A DNA stretch of 17,926 nt from Entrophospora sp. SA101. Taxonomy: Eukaryota; Glomeromycota; Glomeromycetes; Entrophosporales; Entrophosporaceae. Both the position numbers and the translations under genes were made by a program. The stretch lies in contig CAUDNR010000413.1 in assembly GCA_958430865.1 (NCBI GenBank), forward strand, positions 60,472 through 78,397, read 5' to 3'. This document shows positions 9,183-17,823 of the stretch, in pieces. The notes under the pieces are model-generated. The model did not search any database and had not been told where the DNA came from. It was given only the letters and a program-made list of their open reading frames with translations. The number at the start of each line of letters is the position of its first letter. The stretch's first letter is position 1.

Positions 9183-9883
9183 TTTATACATATATAATGC
9201 TCTCTCTCTCTTTTTATTTGGAAATTGGAAATTTTAGTTGGAAATAGAAATCAATCATGTGTAACATATTTCTAGTTAATTAATTGTTTTAAAAGATTAT
9301 TATTATTGTTTTGACAAAATAATTTTTTAGGGAATACTTTTTTTAAAAAAAAAAGAAACTTGGATTTTTTAGTTTAGTGAATGAGAATATATCAATATAT
9401 TATATATTATTGGATTTGGATAAATTAATTGAAACAATATTTTTTTGCAGATGAATAATAATAAATATGTTTATTTCAGCATTATTCAACAACAATAGAC
9501 TCAAAACATCATTCAACAAATTATAATCAATATATACAAAAAATATTATTTACTCGTCTTTCTTTATTTGGATTAATTTTTTTTTATATAATTATAATAT
9601 TTTATATATACTTTTATACTTTATAATCTTTATATTTTACAACTATTTTTTATTTTATTTTTTTAATTCATATTATTTTATTCCTTTATTTTATTTGCGT
9701 ATTTCATTTTATTTTATTAATCTTTTTTTATTTTATTTTCCTAGGGAATAATTAATAATTTAGAAATGATTTGAATGATTGTAGAGAATGAATGAATAAA
9801 TAAGAGAGGAAGAGAAAAGTTGATATTTTAAAAAGAGAGATATATATATTTATGTAGAGAGAGCGACAGATGAATATATGTTG

Positions 9884-9889
9884 AATAAA
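9884..9889 (+). terminator. Candidate polyadenylation hexamer AATAAA
   Basis: AATAAA in TTGAATAAAAC, about 700 bp after the RRM/RS stop codon, with T-rich sequence at 9965-10005. AATAAA is common in such AT-rich DNA, so its use is uncertain. Confidence 0.3.
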
Positions 9890-10276
9890 ACTTTACAAAA
9901 ATAAATTAGATCAAAAAAATATATTATTACGGTTGTTGACTTGTAATGTTGATACACGAGGTCTGTTTTTTGTCTCCTGTGCTTATTATTTTTTACTATA
10001 TAGTTTTTATTTTTCATCCTTCCGCTTCTTTTCGAATTCTGCTGCTTATTTCTCAGTCTTTCTTCTTTTCACCCTCGTTTAATTTCTACTAACATACATA
10101 ATTTAATATCAATGTAATATTTTTTATTCATTATTAATTATTTTCGTTTATATGATATATGATATTACATTTATGAAAATGGATTTTACATATATATGTG
10201 AAGATGTATCGACAACTATCATGAAAGAGAAAACGCACTTTTGATATGCTAATTTGGAAATTAGCTGTTAAGATAT

Positions 10277-10305
10277 ATTCAATCATTCAATACGAATGAT
10301 TGAAT
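10277..10305. repeat. Perfect 12-bp inverted repeat with 5-nt loop
   Basis: ATTCAATCATTC (10277-10288), AATAC loop, GAATGATTGAAT (10294-10305). All 12 pairs match. It lies about 700 bp upstream of the PKA-R start codon. Confidence 0.85.
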
Positions 10306-10558
10306 GAAGTGACTTAAATGAATCCGTTGATATGTAATGAATCAATATGATTGATTAAATCAAATATGAATAATTGGTGGGTGACGCTGACAAACTAATA
10401 ATAATAATAAAAAAGGTGACGAGATATATGTTTATTTTAAAAATAATCTTGTTGGCTTGACTAAAAATTAGAATTTGTGCATCCTTTTCTTCCGTTCGTT
10501 GACTAATACTAATGATAATACTATGAATTTATAACTGTTATTACATATGAAAATCGCA

Positions 10559-10601
10559 CCAAGTTGGTTTATTTTTGTTTTTATGTAAGCATCCAACTTG
10601 G
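10559..10601. repeat. Pair of palindromic 9-mers CCAAGTTGG / CCAACTTGG
   Basis: CCAAGTTGG at 10559-10567 and CCAACTTGG at 10593-10601. Each is nearly palindromic around its centre, and the two are exact reverse complements, 25 nt apart. Could be a protein-binding pair or a hairpin upstream of PKA-R; function unknown. Confidence 0.7.
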
Positions 10602-10995
10602 CTGATTTCAATCATTCTGAACCTTGACCAATATTATATATTATTCGCCAGTTTAATGCATGATTGTTAAAGTCTGTAACATTAAATTTCTGGTCAAAAA
10701 AAAACTAATGATGACGATTTGTATTTTGTAATCATTTATCTCATTTATTCTATAACATTGCTTGATTAAAAAAGAGTTTCAATATGTTAACACATAAGAT
10801 AAATATTTGATGAAAAGATTTGGTATAATACCTATGTTCTACACTCTTTTAGGCATTGAAGTAAATATGTATATAAATACTAGCTTTGTGTAGCATTGAG
10901 TAAGACTTTTAAAAGGAACACATGACATAAATGCATTGTTTAATAATTTATATATTTTTTTTTAAATAATTTCCATAGTTGACACATAAATTATT

Positions 10996-12183
10996 ATGTC
11001 TTCGCCAACACAAAATTTATCAATAGAATATCCATTATATATTTCAGATTTATCAGATACAGAAATTAAAGAGGGAGCTTCTCCGGACTTTTATTCCGCC
11101 AAAACATCTATAGCAAGTACACCTACCACTGATTATTTTCCTGATAATGAAGAATTGTACGATAATCAACCAAGTGATCTCCCAGAAATTCCAATAACTT
11201 ACAATAGAGGTCGACGAACTTCAGTTAGCGCAGAATCAATTGCTCCAAGTCAGAATAATGAGTATGTAAAAATTGTCATTCCAAAGACTGAACAACAACG
11301 ACAAAGGATTGAAACATCAATCTCTAGCAATTTTCTATTTAAAAATCTTGATGAGGAACAATGCAAAGATGTGATCGATGCCATGGCAGAAATAAGTGTA
11401 AATAAAAACGAAGAGATCATCAAACAAGGAGGGATTGGTGATTTTTTTTATGTCGTGGAAACTGGTAGCTTTGATGTTTATGTTTCAAAAAATGGAGCAC
11501 CGGCAGAAAAGGTGATGGATTATGGACCAGGTGGAAGTTTTGGAGAGTTGGCTTTAATGTATAATGTGCCTCGTGCAGCTACCGTTGTAGCAACATCGGA
11601 TTCAGTTCTTTGGGCACTTGATAGAGTAACTTTTCATAGAATTTTGATGGAGAATACATCTCGTAAGCGACAAATGTATGAATCATTTCTTGAAGAAGTA
11701 CCACTTTTTAAATCACTGGAACCCTACGAGAGACACAAGATCGCTGACGCATTGGAATCCATGGATTATGAAGATGGCGAATTGATAATTAAGCAGGGAG
11801 ATATTGGCGAGGATTTTTATTTGATAGAATCTGGAGAAGCTACGGTAACAAAAGTTGATGAAAATGGCGTCGAACATGAATTCCTTGGGTTAAAAAAAGG
11901 AGATTATTTTGGAGGTAAACAATTTGTCATTTGCTGATTATCATTATTAATAACAATAATTAATTAATTTTTGATTTTTGATTCTTGATTTTTTTTTTTA
12001 TTAGAACTTGCATTACTTAATAATAGACCACGTGCAGCGAGTATTTCAGCAAAAGGTAGATTAAAAGTAGCCACTTTGGGTAAAAAAGCATTTGTTAGAT
12101 TGTTAGGGCCGGTTGTTGATATATTAAAAAGAAATAGTGACAATTACGAAACTGTCACTCGTAACGTTACTATTCAGCAATAA
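10996..12183 (+). CDS. cAMP-dependent protein kinase regulatory subunit
   Basis: Exons: 10996-11914 and 12005-12183, 1098 nt, 365 aa plus stop, joined by a GTAAAC...TTTATTAG intron. The protein holds the PKA catalytic subunit inactive until cAMP binds. The inhibitor segment is [10 protein letters not shown] (71-80), an R-R-x-S sequence as in type II subunits and yeast Bcy1, where the serine itself is phosphorylated. Two cyclic-nucleotide-binding domains follow. The first phosphate-binding cassette is [14 protein letters not shown] (182-195). The second is [14 protein letters not shown] (305-318), with the exon junction inside its E307 codon. Both keep the Glu and Arg that bind cAMP (E184/R193, E307/R316). 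The first 70 residues are acidic and Ser/Thr/Pro-rich and show no obvious dimerisation/docking helices. An in-frame TAA at 10987-10989 precedes ATG 10996, supporting this start. Confidence 0.95.
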
Positions 12184-12699
12184 ATTAATTATAATAGATC
12201 GTTAGACAAGAAAGGGAGAGGGGGGAGAAAATAAATTTTATTTAATTTTTGTAGTAAATCAAAAAAAAAAAAATATAATATAATATTTATATACAATAAT
12301 TATTAATTTTACATACATGCTTTTTTTTCATTTATAGATGTTCATCTCTCTCTTTTTTTTAAAAAAAAAAATTTCAATTGTTTCACTTCATTATCATCCA
12401 TCATTATTCATTATTATTCTTATGTACATTCCTTTTATTTTTTATTTTAAAAGAACATTTAATTGTTAATTAATTATATTATGTAAAATATATACGTGTA
12501 TATATTATATATAAATTATATTTTATATATGTATTTTATACGATTAACAAGTGGAAAAACATATAATGATTGACCAATTATTTTGTTAAATATCTCTGAC
12601 CAGGAGAGACACTCATTGGATCTTTTCTATATTGAGAGTGCGTTGAAGAAGTGTTGTTCAATATACATGTTGACTGGTGTTGATGGTTTGTGTCAGTGT
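12184..12699. other. PKA-R 3' flank, AT-rich non-coding
   Basis: A/T homopolymers and TATATA segments, no ORF of note. AATAAA occurs at about 12231-12236, 50 bp after the stop, a plausible PKA-R polyadenylation signal. Confidence 0.55.
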
Positions 12700-13443
12700 A
12701 TAGGTTCTTATGGGATGAGATGTTAAGAGCATTCTTGATGCATCAGCAATAGAAATGGCAGGCTGAATGAGGATCCCAAGGCTTTATATATAGCCGCCAC
12801 ATTTGAATGAAATACATGATGGTTGATACACTAAATACCAAGTGATTTGACATTAGTGATCTTGCCATCGACAATTCTGCGGGATTTCCGAGCCTAGCCT
12901 GTTGGAAACACCATACTCAAGCTTGAAGGATTGGTACTCATTAGTCATTCCAGTACTGCGATATCTTCTATGCCGCTCCTCTCATCTTACCATCACCTCT
13001 ACGAGCATGTCCTCTTACACGAGAATTGACATCTGTACCAATTAACATAACTGGCATTGTTTTCCATCATACCTTTTCCAACAATTTGCTCTATCCAACG
13101 TTGACGATCATGACGATGCCTAATATCGAGAGACTAACACCCATAGGCTTCATACACCCGGCAGTCCCATTTTTAAGTGGCTTAGGTCTATAATAATTGC
13201 CAAAATTATACTATCAAGGTCCCTGCTAGAATCGATGATATATGCTAGTTAACCCTTTCAAAATCAATTCTTGAAGAGGGATCCTAACGCGTATTATTCA
13301 TCCTGCCTGACTATACTGAGCTCATCAAATAATTTTTCGGATTCAAAAGCCCGCTCTAAGTTACGACCATTAGCAATTATTTCTTCTTTATAATATTCAG
13401 GTCTATTAATGCGTTTATAGGACTTATTGTTATTTTGGGACAT
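12700..13443 (-). pseudogene. Unidentified coding-like relic
   Basis: The segment is visibly less AT-rich than its neighbours and reads on the minus strand as coding-like patches interrupted by stops and frame changes. It starts with a 49-codon ORF from ATG 13443 to a stop at 13294 (MSQNNNKSYKRINRPEYYK, then NLERAFESEKLFDELS). Further on come YRPKPLKNGTAGC, RHRHDRQRWIEQIVGKGMM and IGTDVNSRVRGHARRGDGKM in different frames. I do not recognise the family. It could be a degraded transposon protein or a host gene; the 49-aa patch might be a real first exon. No terminal repeats were found around it. Confidence 0.35.
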
Positions 13444-13819
13444 AATTAACAATTTATAGCGATTTATAGTGTATATAAGCTTATATATCGAGTATATTAG
13501 CCTTTATCAAATATTTATACATAGATAATCTCATTCATTTTTTTGTGTTATTTTGTACAAGTTTGACATATTTTGTAAAGTTTAAGCGAAGAGAAGTACG
13601 TTCTAAATTGGAACGCGGAAAAATTATGTGATCGAATAATAGCATACATGTTTGCAAAAAGCAACAACTGATTCAATTTTGAAATATATACTCGTTGTTA
13701 CATGTTGCAAATACAATAAAAAAAGATTCCAATTATCAATTCTGATGTATAATGGGGACCCACCATAATACTAGAGATAAGGATTTTGAGCTTTTCGAGA
13801 CGTCTGGAAACCAGATTTC

Positions 13820-14029
13820 CTAGTTTTCGTTAATAGTTTTTAACTCATTGGCTAAAACCATATTTGCTTGTTTAAAATCCACCTTGTATAGAGTAAATTC
13901 GTTTGAATTATGTTGATTTTGATTAGTCAACTCACGGATTCTGTTTTCGACTGACTCATTTTTATTGACAAATAGTGATATTATGTAGATTATTATAAAA
14001 TATATTTTTTTATTTAAAAATGAATTCAA
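13820..14029 (-). CDS. Small hypothetical protein (69 aa), doubtful
   Basis: The ORF begins MNSFLNKK and continues into a hydrophobic stretch (about 9-20, IYFIIIYIISLF), then a polar, charged segment (NESVENRIRELTNQNQ) that could form a helix or coiled coil. Its start overlaps by 10 bp the start of the plus-strand BTB relic at 14020, sharing the palindromic GAATTC. It has no recognised family, and an AT-rich genome easily yields such ORFs. It could instead be the C-terminal coding fragment of a longer decayed gene, since helical Asn/Glu-rich segments like this are common in repeated genes. Confidence 0.2.
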   Translation of the reverse strand: MNSFLNKKIYFIIIYIISLFVNKNESVENRIRELTNQNQHNSNEFTLYKVDFKQANMVLANELKTINEN

Positions 14030-14353
14030 TATTTGAAAAATACTTTAATGAAAATGAAAGGTTGTTAAATAATGAGGATTTTTACGATGTAAAAAACATA
14101 TATTGATGTAGACCAAACATTAGAGAATACGTCTATAATATCAGCTCATTGTCCATTCTTTAACAATGAATTAAGTAATGAAACAAAAGAAAATGGATAT
14201 TATATTGAGAAGGCTAATATTAGTGAAAAACTTTTCTCAAGTAAATTTATTATTCATCTATTTATTCATTTTATTTATTTATTATATATAGAGTTTATAG
14301 ATGATAAAAATGTTAAAACAATATTAAATAATGATAAGAGGCATGGTGGATAG
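14020..14353 (+). pseudogene. BTB/POZ-domain relic
   Basis: From ATG 14020 the frame reads MNSIFEKYFNENERLLNNED, then FYDVKN and a TGA. Removing one A from the A6 run near 14091 restores FYDVKTYIDVDQTLENTSII, then SAHCPFFNNELSNETKENGY and YIEKANISEKLFS. This follows the BTB order: F-x-D-V, a strand pair, A-H-x-x-(x)-F, a helix with LSN, then NIS...F. In fungal BTB proteins the expected end is a helix with K-Y-I-Y-x-G; here the sequence instead passes GTAAAT (possible donor) and a TATATAG, and ends FIDDKNVKTILNND before TAG 14351-14353. So the domain is frameshifted and truncated, without the Kelch or TLDc partner usual in this group. A functional short gene with an unusual intron is less likely. 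Confidence 0.5.
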
Positions 14354-14366
14354 GTCACTTCAATCA

Positions 14367-14427
14367 GGTTAAACTAGTGATGTTAGCCAGCTAAGGTTTT
14401 CTACTGGCTAATATCACTAGGTTAAAC
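14367..14427. repeat. Foldback hairpin, 24-bp arms, 13-nt loop
   Basis: Arms at 14367-14390 and 14404-14427 are complementary at 21 of 24 positions. The inner 17 bp (CTAGTGAT...AGCCAG) have one mismatch. The loop is CTAAGGTTTTCTA. The arms are markedly more GC-balanced than the surrounding DNA, so this is not an AT-rich accident. It sits just after the BTB relic and downstream of the kinase stop. Confidence 0.85.
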
Positions 14428-14520
14428 TACAAGGAAGTTTGCTTTAATTTAAAATAGATATCATGTAATGTTTTAATTATGCAGTTCCTTATTATTATTA
14501 TTCCAATAATCTGAATAAAA

Positions 14521-14526
14521 TTTATT
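14521..14526 (-). terminator. Candidate polyadenylation hexamer for the kinase gene
   Basis: AATAAA on the minus strand, 8 nt after the predicted kinase stop codon (14536-14534). Close spacing and AT-richness make this tentative. Confidence 0.3.
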
Positions 14527-14533
14527 CATAAAT

Positions 14534-14876
14534 TTAAATATCTAAATTTATTTGATTAGAATCTATAAAAAATAATATTAATGTTAATATTGAGTGATGT
14601 TGAATTTTAAATTAATAATCAAACAATTACCATTATTATTGCTATTTAAATTCATTTGATTAAAATCTATAAATAAAAATAATATATATTAATATTGATA
14701 TTAAATTTTTAAAATTAATAATCAAATAATTGAAATAATTACCATTATTAATGCGATCTAAATCAATTTGACTAGATCCTATAAATATGATAGTTTATAA
14801 TATAATAAAAATAATGTTAATGTTAGTATTAATATTAAATTTTAAAATTAATAATCAAATAATTGATGATAATTAC
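14534..14876 (-). repeat. Tandem exon-intron duplications at the 3' end of the kinase gene
   Basis: Three units, each an intron beginning GTAATT with a TTTGATTATTAATTTAAAA-like body and ending TTTATAG or TTTTATAG, followed by a small exon. The introns are 14779-14876, 14667-14742 and 14563-14630. The exons are 14743-14778 (GSSQIDLDRINN), 14631-14666 (DFNQMNLNSNNN) and 14534-14562 (DSNQINLDI, stop). The shared pattern is (G/D)-(S/F)-(S/N)-Q-(I/M)-(D/N)-L-(D/N). The first two exons are 36 nt and phase 1 at both ends, so either can be skipped in frame. Confidence 0.85.
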
Positions 14877-16221
14877 CATTATTATTACTAATAATTGTAA
14901 CTCTATTGGAGTTTACAGGTTGAGGAAGATTTGTAAAATTCAATAATCTACTTGTATAAACAGCATTTGGATGAACAGTTGCCATAACTGTTGAAGGATT
15001 AAAGGGTTTTTCATCTGCTTCCTCAAATATTTTTTTTATTTCTTTTAATTCATCAAACTGTTCTTTAGGATAACTAGAAATTTTAGATTTAATTGGTTTA
15101 ATTGCATCTCTCCAAAAAGTAATAATTTTTAAAATTTCATCTGCTGTTGGTCTTTTTTCAGGATCAGCATCTGTGCATTTGTAAGCTAACTCAATATAAC
15201 ATTTTGGAGTATTATCTGAAAAACTAGGCCTTAAACCACCACAGATCTTGAAAGCAAGATCTATATCATGTGGTTGATCTCCAAATGGCTGTTGATGTGT
15301 TGATGTTTCTGACATTAAAATCCCAAAGCTATAGATGTCAGATTTTTGTGTATAAGGCTTTTTATTTAATACCTCTGGTGCAATATATGGTAGTACTCCA
15401 AATATATCATTTTTGCTTGATGTTTCTTGATCAGCTGGGCCTGATAACCCTAAATCTGTAATCATTGTCTTAGATAAATATTGAAAATATAAAATATTGC
15501 CACTGTGAAGATCACCATGTGTAAGTTTTTCTTGATGAACTGTGTTTAAACCTGAGATAATATCATAAAGTTTTTCAATTTTATCATTCCATCTTTTCCA
15601 TCTTGCATTTAAATATTTTTTAAAATCTCCTTGAGCTGTATATCTCATTACAAGAACATATTCTTTTGTATTTGGATCTTGTGAAATCCCATAAATATTA
15701 ACAATACCCTTGTGATAAGGTCCTATAAATTTAATATGATTTTGAAGCTTTATGAAAATCAATAAAAAATTAATATATTATTTAAAAACCATTAATTAAT
15801 TGTCAATCAATTATATCAAATTATTTACCTCCTTTAAAAACTCATCAGAATTATTTTGAGAATTTTTAACCTTTTTTAATGCTACAATACCATCTTTACA
15901 ATAATATCTTATATTATTATCAATATATCTAGGACCATTTGACCAGTGACACTTATACACAGTTGCAAAACCGCCTTCACCTATTTCTTCTTCAACTGTG
16001 AGTTGGCCATAAGGAATCCATTCAAGGTAATGATAACTATCAAATCCTTTTGCTTCAAGCTGTGTATTTCTGATTATTTCATCTAATTTGTCATTACCAC
16101 TGCTAGTCCAACTTTGAGCTAACAATTTGGGATCACATGATTGACACCACTGGTAATTAGTATTATATCTTGCACAAACAGAACAGGTTCCATATTCTTC
16201 TTTTCTTTCTTTAAACCCCAT
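14534..16221 (-). CDS. Protein kinase, HGDLHSGN-type expanded family, with CxxC-CxxC knuckle
   Basis: Exons (minus): 16221-15829, 15747-14877, 14778-14743, 14666-14631, 14562-14534; 1365 nt, 454 aa plus stop. Residues 13-29 form C13-x2-C16-x9-C26-x2-C29, a probable zinc knuckle. The kinase domain runs from about 72 (GQLTVEEEIGEGGFATVYKC). It has the Gly-rich loop at 81-86, VALKK with lysine K116, catalytic loop H208-G-D210-L-H-S-G-N215, DLG at 229-231 in place of DFG, YIAPEVL, DIYSFGILM and DPEKRPTADEIL. All catalytic residues are present; the HGD instead of HRD makes it a non-RD kinase. This family is greatly expanded in arbuscular mycorrhizal fungi and is related to TKL/RLK-type kinases; substrates are unknown. 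The tail contains YTSRLLNFTNLPQPV, then three homologous small exons. The start ATG 16221 has an in-frame TAA upstream, but a 5' exon may exist (see 17121-17130). Confidence 0.88.
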
Positions 16222-16229
16222 AGTGTTAT

Positions 16230-17120
16230 CTTATTCATTATAAAAAATTAAAAATAATTTTTCAACATAATAAAAATAGAATTCATTTAAAAGTTATAAA
16301 AAAGATAAATTTATAAATTATTTTACCTTCAATTGTTATTATAAATGCAAAAAATAAATTTATTTAATTAGACAATGTGTTGTAAAAGTTATTTTATAAT
16401 ATAATATAATATTTACCAGCTGGTTATTATGAAGAAATAAAGAATATTTAATTAGATGATGTTATAAAAATTTATTTTGTGTTGTAAAAATTACTTACAT
16501 GCTGGTTATTATGTTATTATAAAGAAAAATAAATTTATTAATTGATATTTTAATAAAAATTATTGTGTTGTAAAAGTTAGTTTTATAATATGATACTTAC
16601 TCCTTGGTTATTATAAAAAAGATTTATTAGATAATGTTTTAATAAAATTTATTTTTGTGTTAATTTATAATATACTACTTACCAGCTGGTTATTATGAAT
16701 AAATAAAAATAAACTTATTAGTTAGATATAAAAATTGATTTATAATACATTATAATACCTACCAGCTGGTTATTATAAAGAAATAAAAATTAATTTTATT
16801 TAGTTGTTATAAAAATTAATTTATAATATAATACTTACGATCTGGTTATTATAAAGAAATAAAAAAACAAATTATTTAATTAGATGATGTTTATTTTGTG
16901 TTGTAAAAGTTAATATTAAATTATAATATAATACTTACCCCCTGGTTATTATAAAGAAATAAAAAACAAAATATTTAATTAGATGATGTTTATTTTGTGT
17001 TGTAAAATATTTATTTACCTTTATAGAATCTAGCTAAGTATTATTTTATTATAAAGCAAAATATTAAATCATGATGTAAAAAATACTACATATTTTTAAA
17101 ATAGTGTAAGAAAAAAATAC
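16230..17120 (-). repeat. Tandem array of intron-like units with 2-3 nt between acceptor and donor
   Basis: On the minus strand, donor-like sites start at 17018, 16938, 16838, 16762, 16682, 16600, 16498, 16416 and 16326, giving units of 76-102 bp. Each unit reads as a complete small intron: GTAAGTAT start, TCTAATTAAA-like branch region, T-rich tract (TTTATTTCTTT), and ATAATAACCAG end. At seven junctions AACCAG is followed by GGG, ATC, CTG, CTG, GA (here AACCAAG), CAT and CTG, in order of minus-strand transcription, then GTAAG, GTAGG or GTAAAT. The last junction (16326) reads GAAG directly followed by GTAAAA. A 15-nt exon-like piece (17033-17019) precedes the array. Confidence 0.75.
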
Positions 17121-17130
17121 CTTCATTCAT
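17121..17130 (-). other. Candidate 5' coding exon of the kinase gene (ATGAATGAAG)
   Basis: ATG AAT GAA G is followed by GTATTTTTTT, a possible donor. Joining it to the 15-nt piece at 17033-17019 and then to the acceptor AATAAG at 16231-16230 gives MNEARFYKDNT in frame with the MGFKERKEE start of the kinase. Each 3-nt micro-exon of the array would add one codon without changing the frame; the 2-nt one would break it. This is model building from splice motifs only. Confidence 0.3.
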
Positions 17131-17730
17131 TTTTTTTTTTGTTAGGAGCAAGAATTTCCCTATTTATTCCTATTTAAGAAATTGCATTGTAGTATATATG
17201 ATTAGGATATGATTGACAAATAATAATTTTTTATTAAAAGAAAATTTGTTGGGTCACAGTTCCTTACCAAATGTCATAATTCTTGTGTAGATTTTGACAT
17301 TTTGCATAATCAAGTCAAACAATATGAGACATTTCACAGCAAAAACCACCTCTGGGGTCATCTGACCAAAATTGAGCTTTTTACATAATATTGATCTATA
17401 ATATATAAATTATAATTGGTGAAAATATTAGGCTCTATTTGCTTAATAAAAAAAATGGGGAATTTGCAACAGATACCTTCTTTAAAGTAATTTGCACAGA
17501 ATAACAAGCTTAGAACTGAGAACACAATGTGAGCTTTTGCTTTTCATGTTACAAAACACACATACCATGCTATGTGAGAATAAAAATTCCAAAAAATGAC
17601 ATCACTCGGGCCAAGACAATAGTCCATTTCGAAACATATAAATAGGACAACTGTCCAAACTTTTCTTTTTGTTATTTTTTTGTAGAGAAATTCCTCTCGG
17701 GCCATTTCAGCACACGGAACTCAACCTTCT
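17131..17730. other. Non-coding region right of the kinase gene
   Basis: No supported ORF. The 17225-17420 segment (TTGGGTCACAGTTCC onward) is less AT-rich and looks like repeat DNA, but no inverted or direct partner is in the window. It probably contains the kinase promoter (minus) and, near 17637, a candidate plus-strand TATA box. Confidence 0.45.
17637..17644 (+). promoter_or_regulatory. Candidate TATA box TATAAATA
   Basis: TATAAATA followed by GG, in a locally GC-richer setting, 94 nt upstream of an ATG at 17731. Nothing downstream in the window confirms a gene. Confidence 0.3.
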
Positions 17731-17823
17731 ATGTTGTATAATAATAATAATAATAACGAACAATTATTTCATGTGGCCGAATGTTATTACAGGAGAGACC
17801 ATTCTGGTAACACAAAATTTTAA
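17731..17823 (+). CDS. Possible first exon of a gene leaving the window, doubtful
   Basis: ATG 17731 opens a 30-codon ORF starting MLYNNNNNNEQLF and containing AECYYRRDHSGN. A GTAACA donor-like site follows the TCTG at about 17807-17808, so the coding part could end there and continue beyond the window. Support is only the upstream TATAAATA and the non-random residue content; it may be chance. The 17-mer ACGAACAATTATTTCAT inside it recurs with one change at 17908-17924. Confidence 0.2.
   Translation: MLYNNNNNNEQLFHVAECYYRRDHSGNTKF

Larger units (their letters stand above)
9183..10995. other. Long intergenic region before the PKA regulatory subunit gene
   Basis: No ORF with recognisable features on either strand and no tRNA-like cloverleaf found. 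The first 700 bp are extremely T/A-rich and may be 3' UTR of the RRM/RS gene: a clear AATAAA lies at 9884-9889, followed within 100 bp by T/GT-rich sequence. The last 800 bp contain two inverted repeats (10277-10305 and 10559-10601) and should include the PKA-R promoter. A TTTCCATAG at 10972-10980 could end a 5' UTR intron. Confidence 0.5.

Noticed and set aside
10381..10716. Several TGACG strings upstream of PKA-R as CRE half-sites
   Set aside because: Only five bases each, irregularly spaced, and no full palindromic TGACGTCA.
13803..13815. TCTGG-AAA-CCAGA mini-hairpin
   Set aside because: Only 5 bp stems with a 3-nt loop; too short to support a function.
16230..17120. CRISPR-like array
   Set aside because: The units are near-continuous repeats with no unique spacers of constant length, the context is eukaryotic, and the conserved parts coincide with splice signals.
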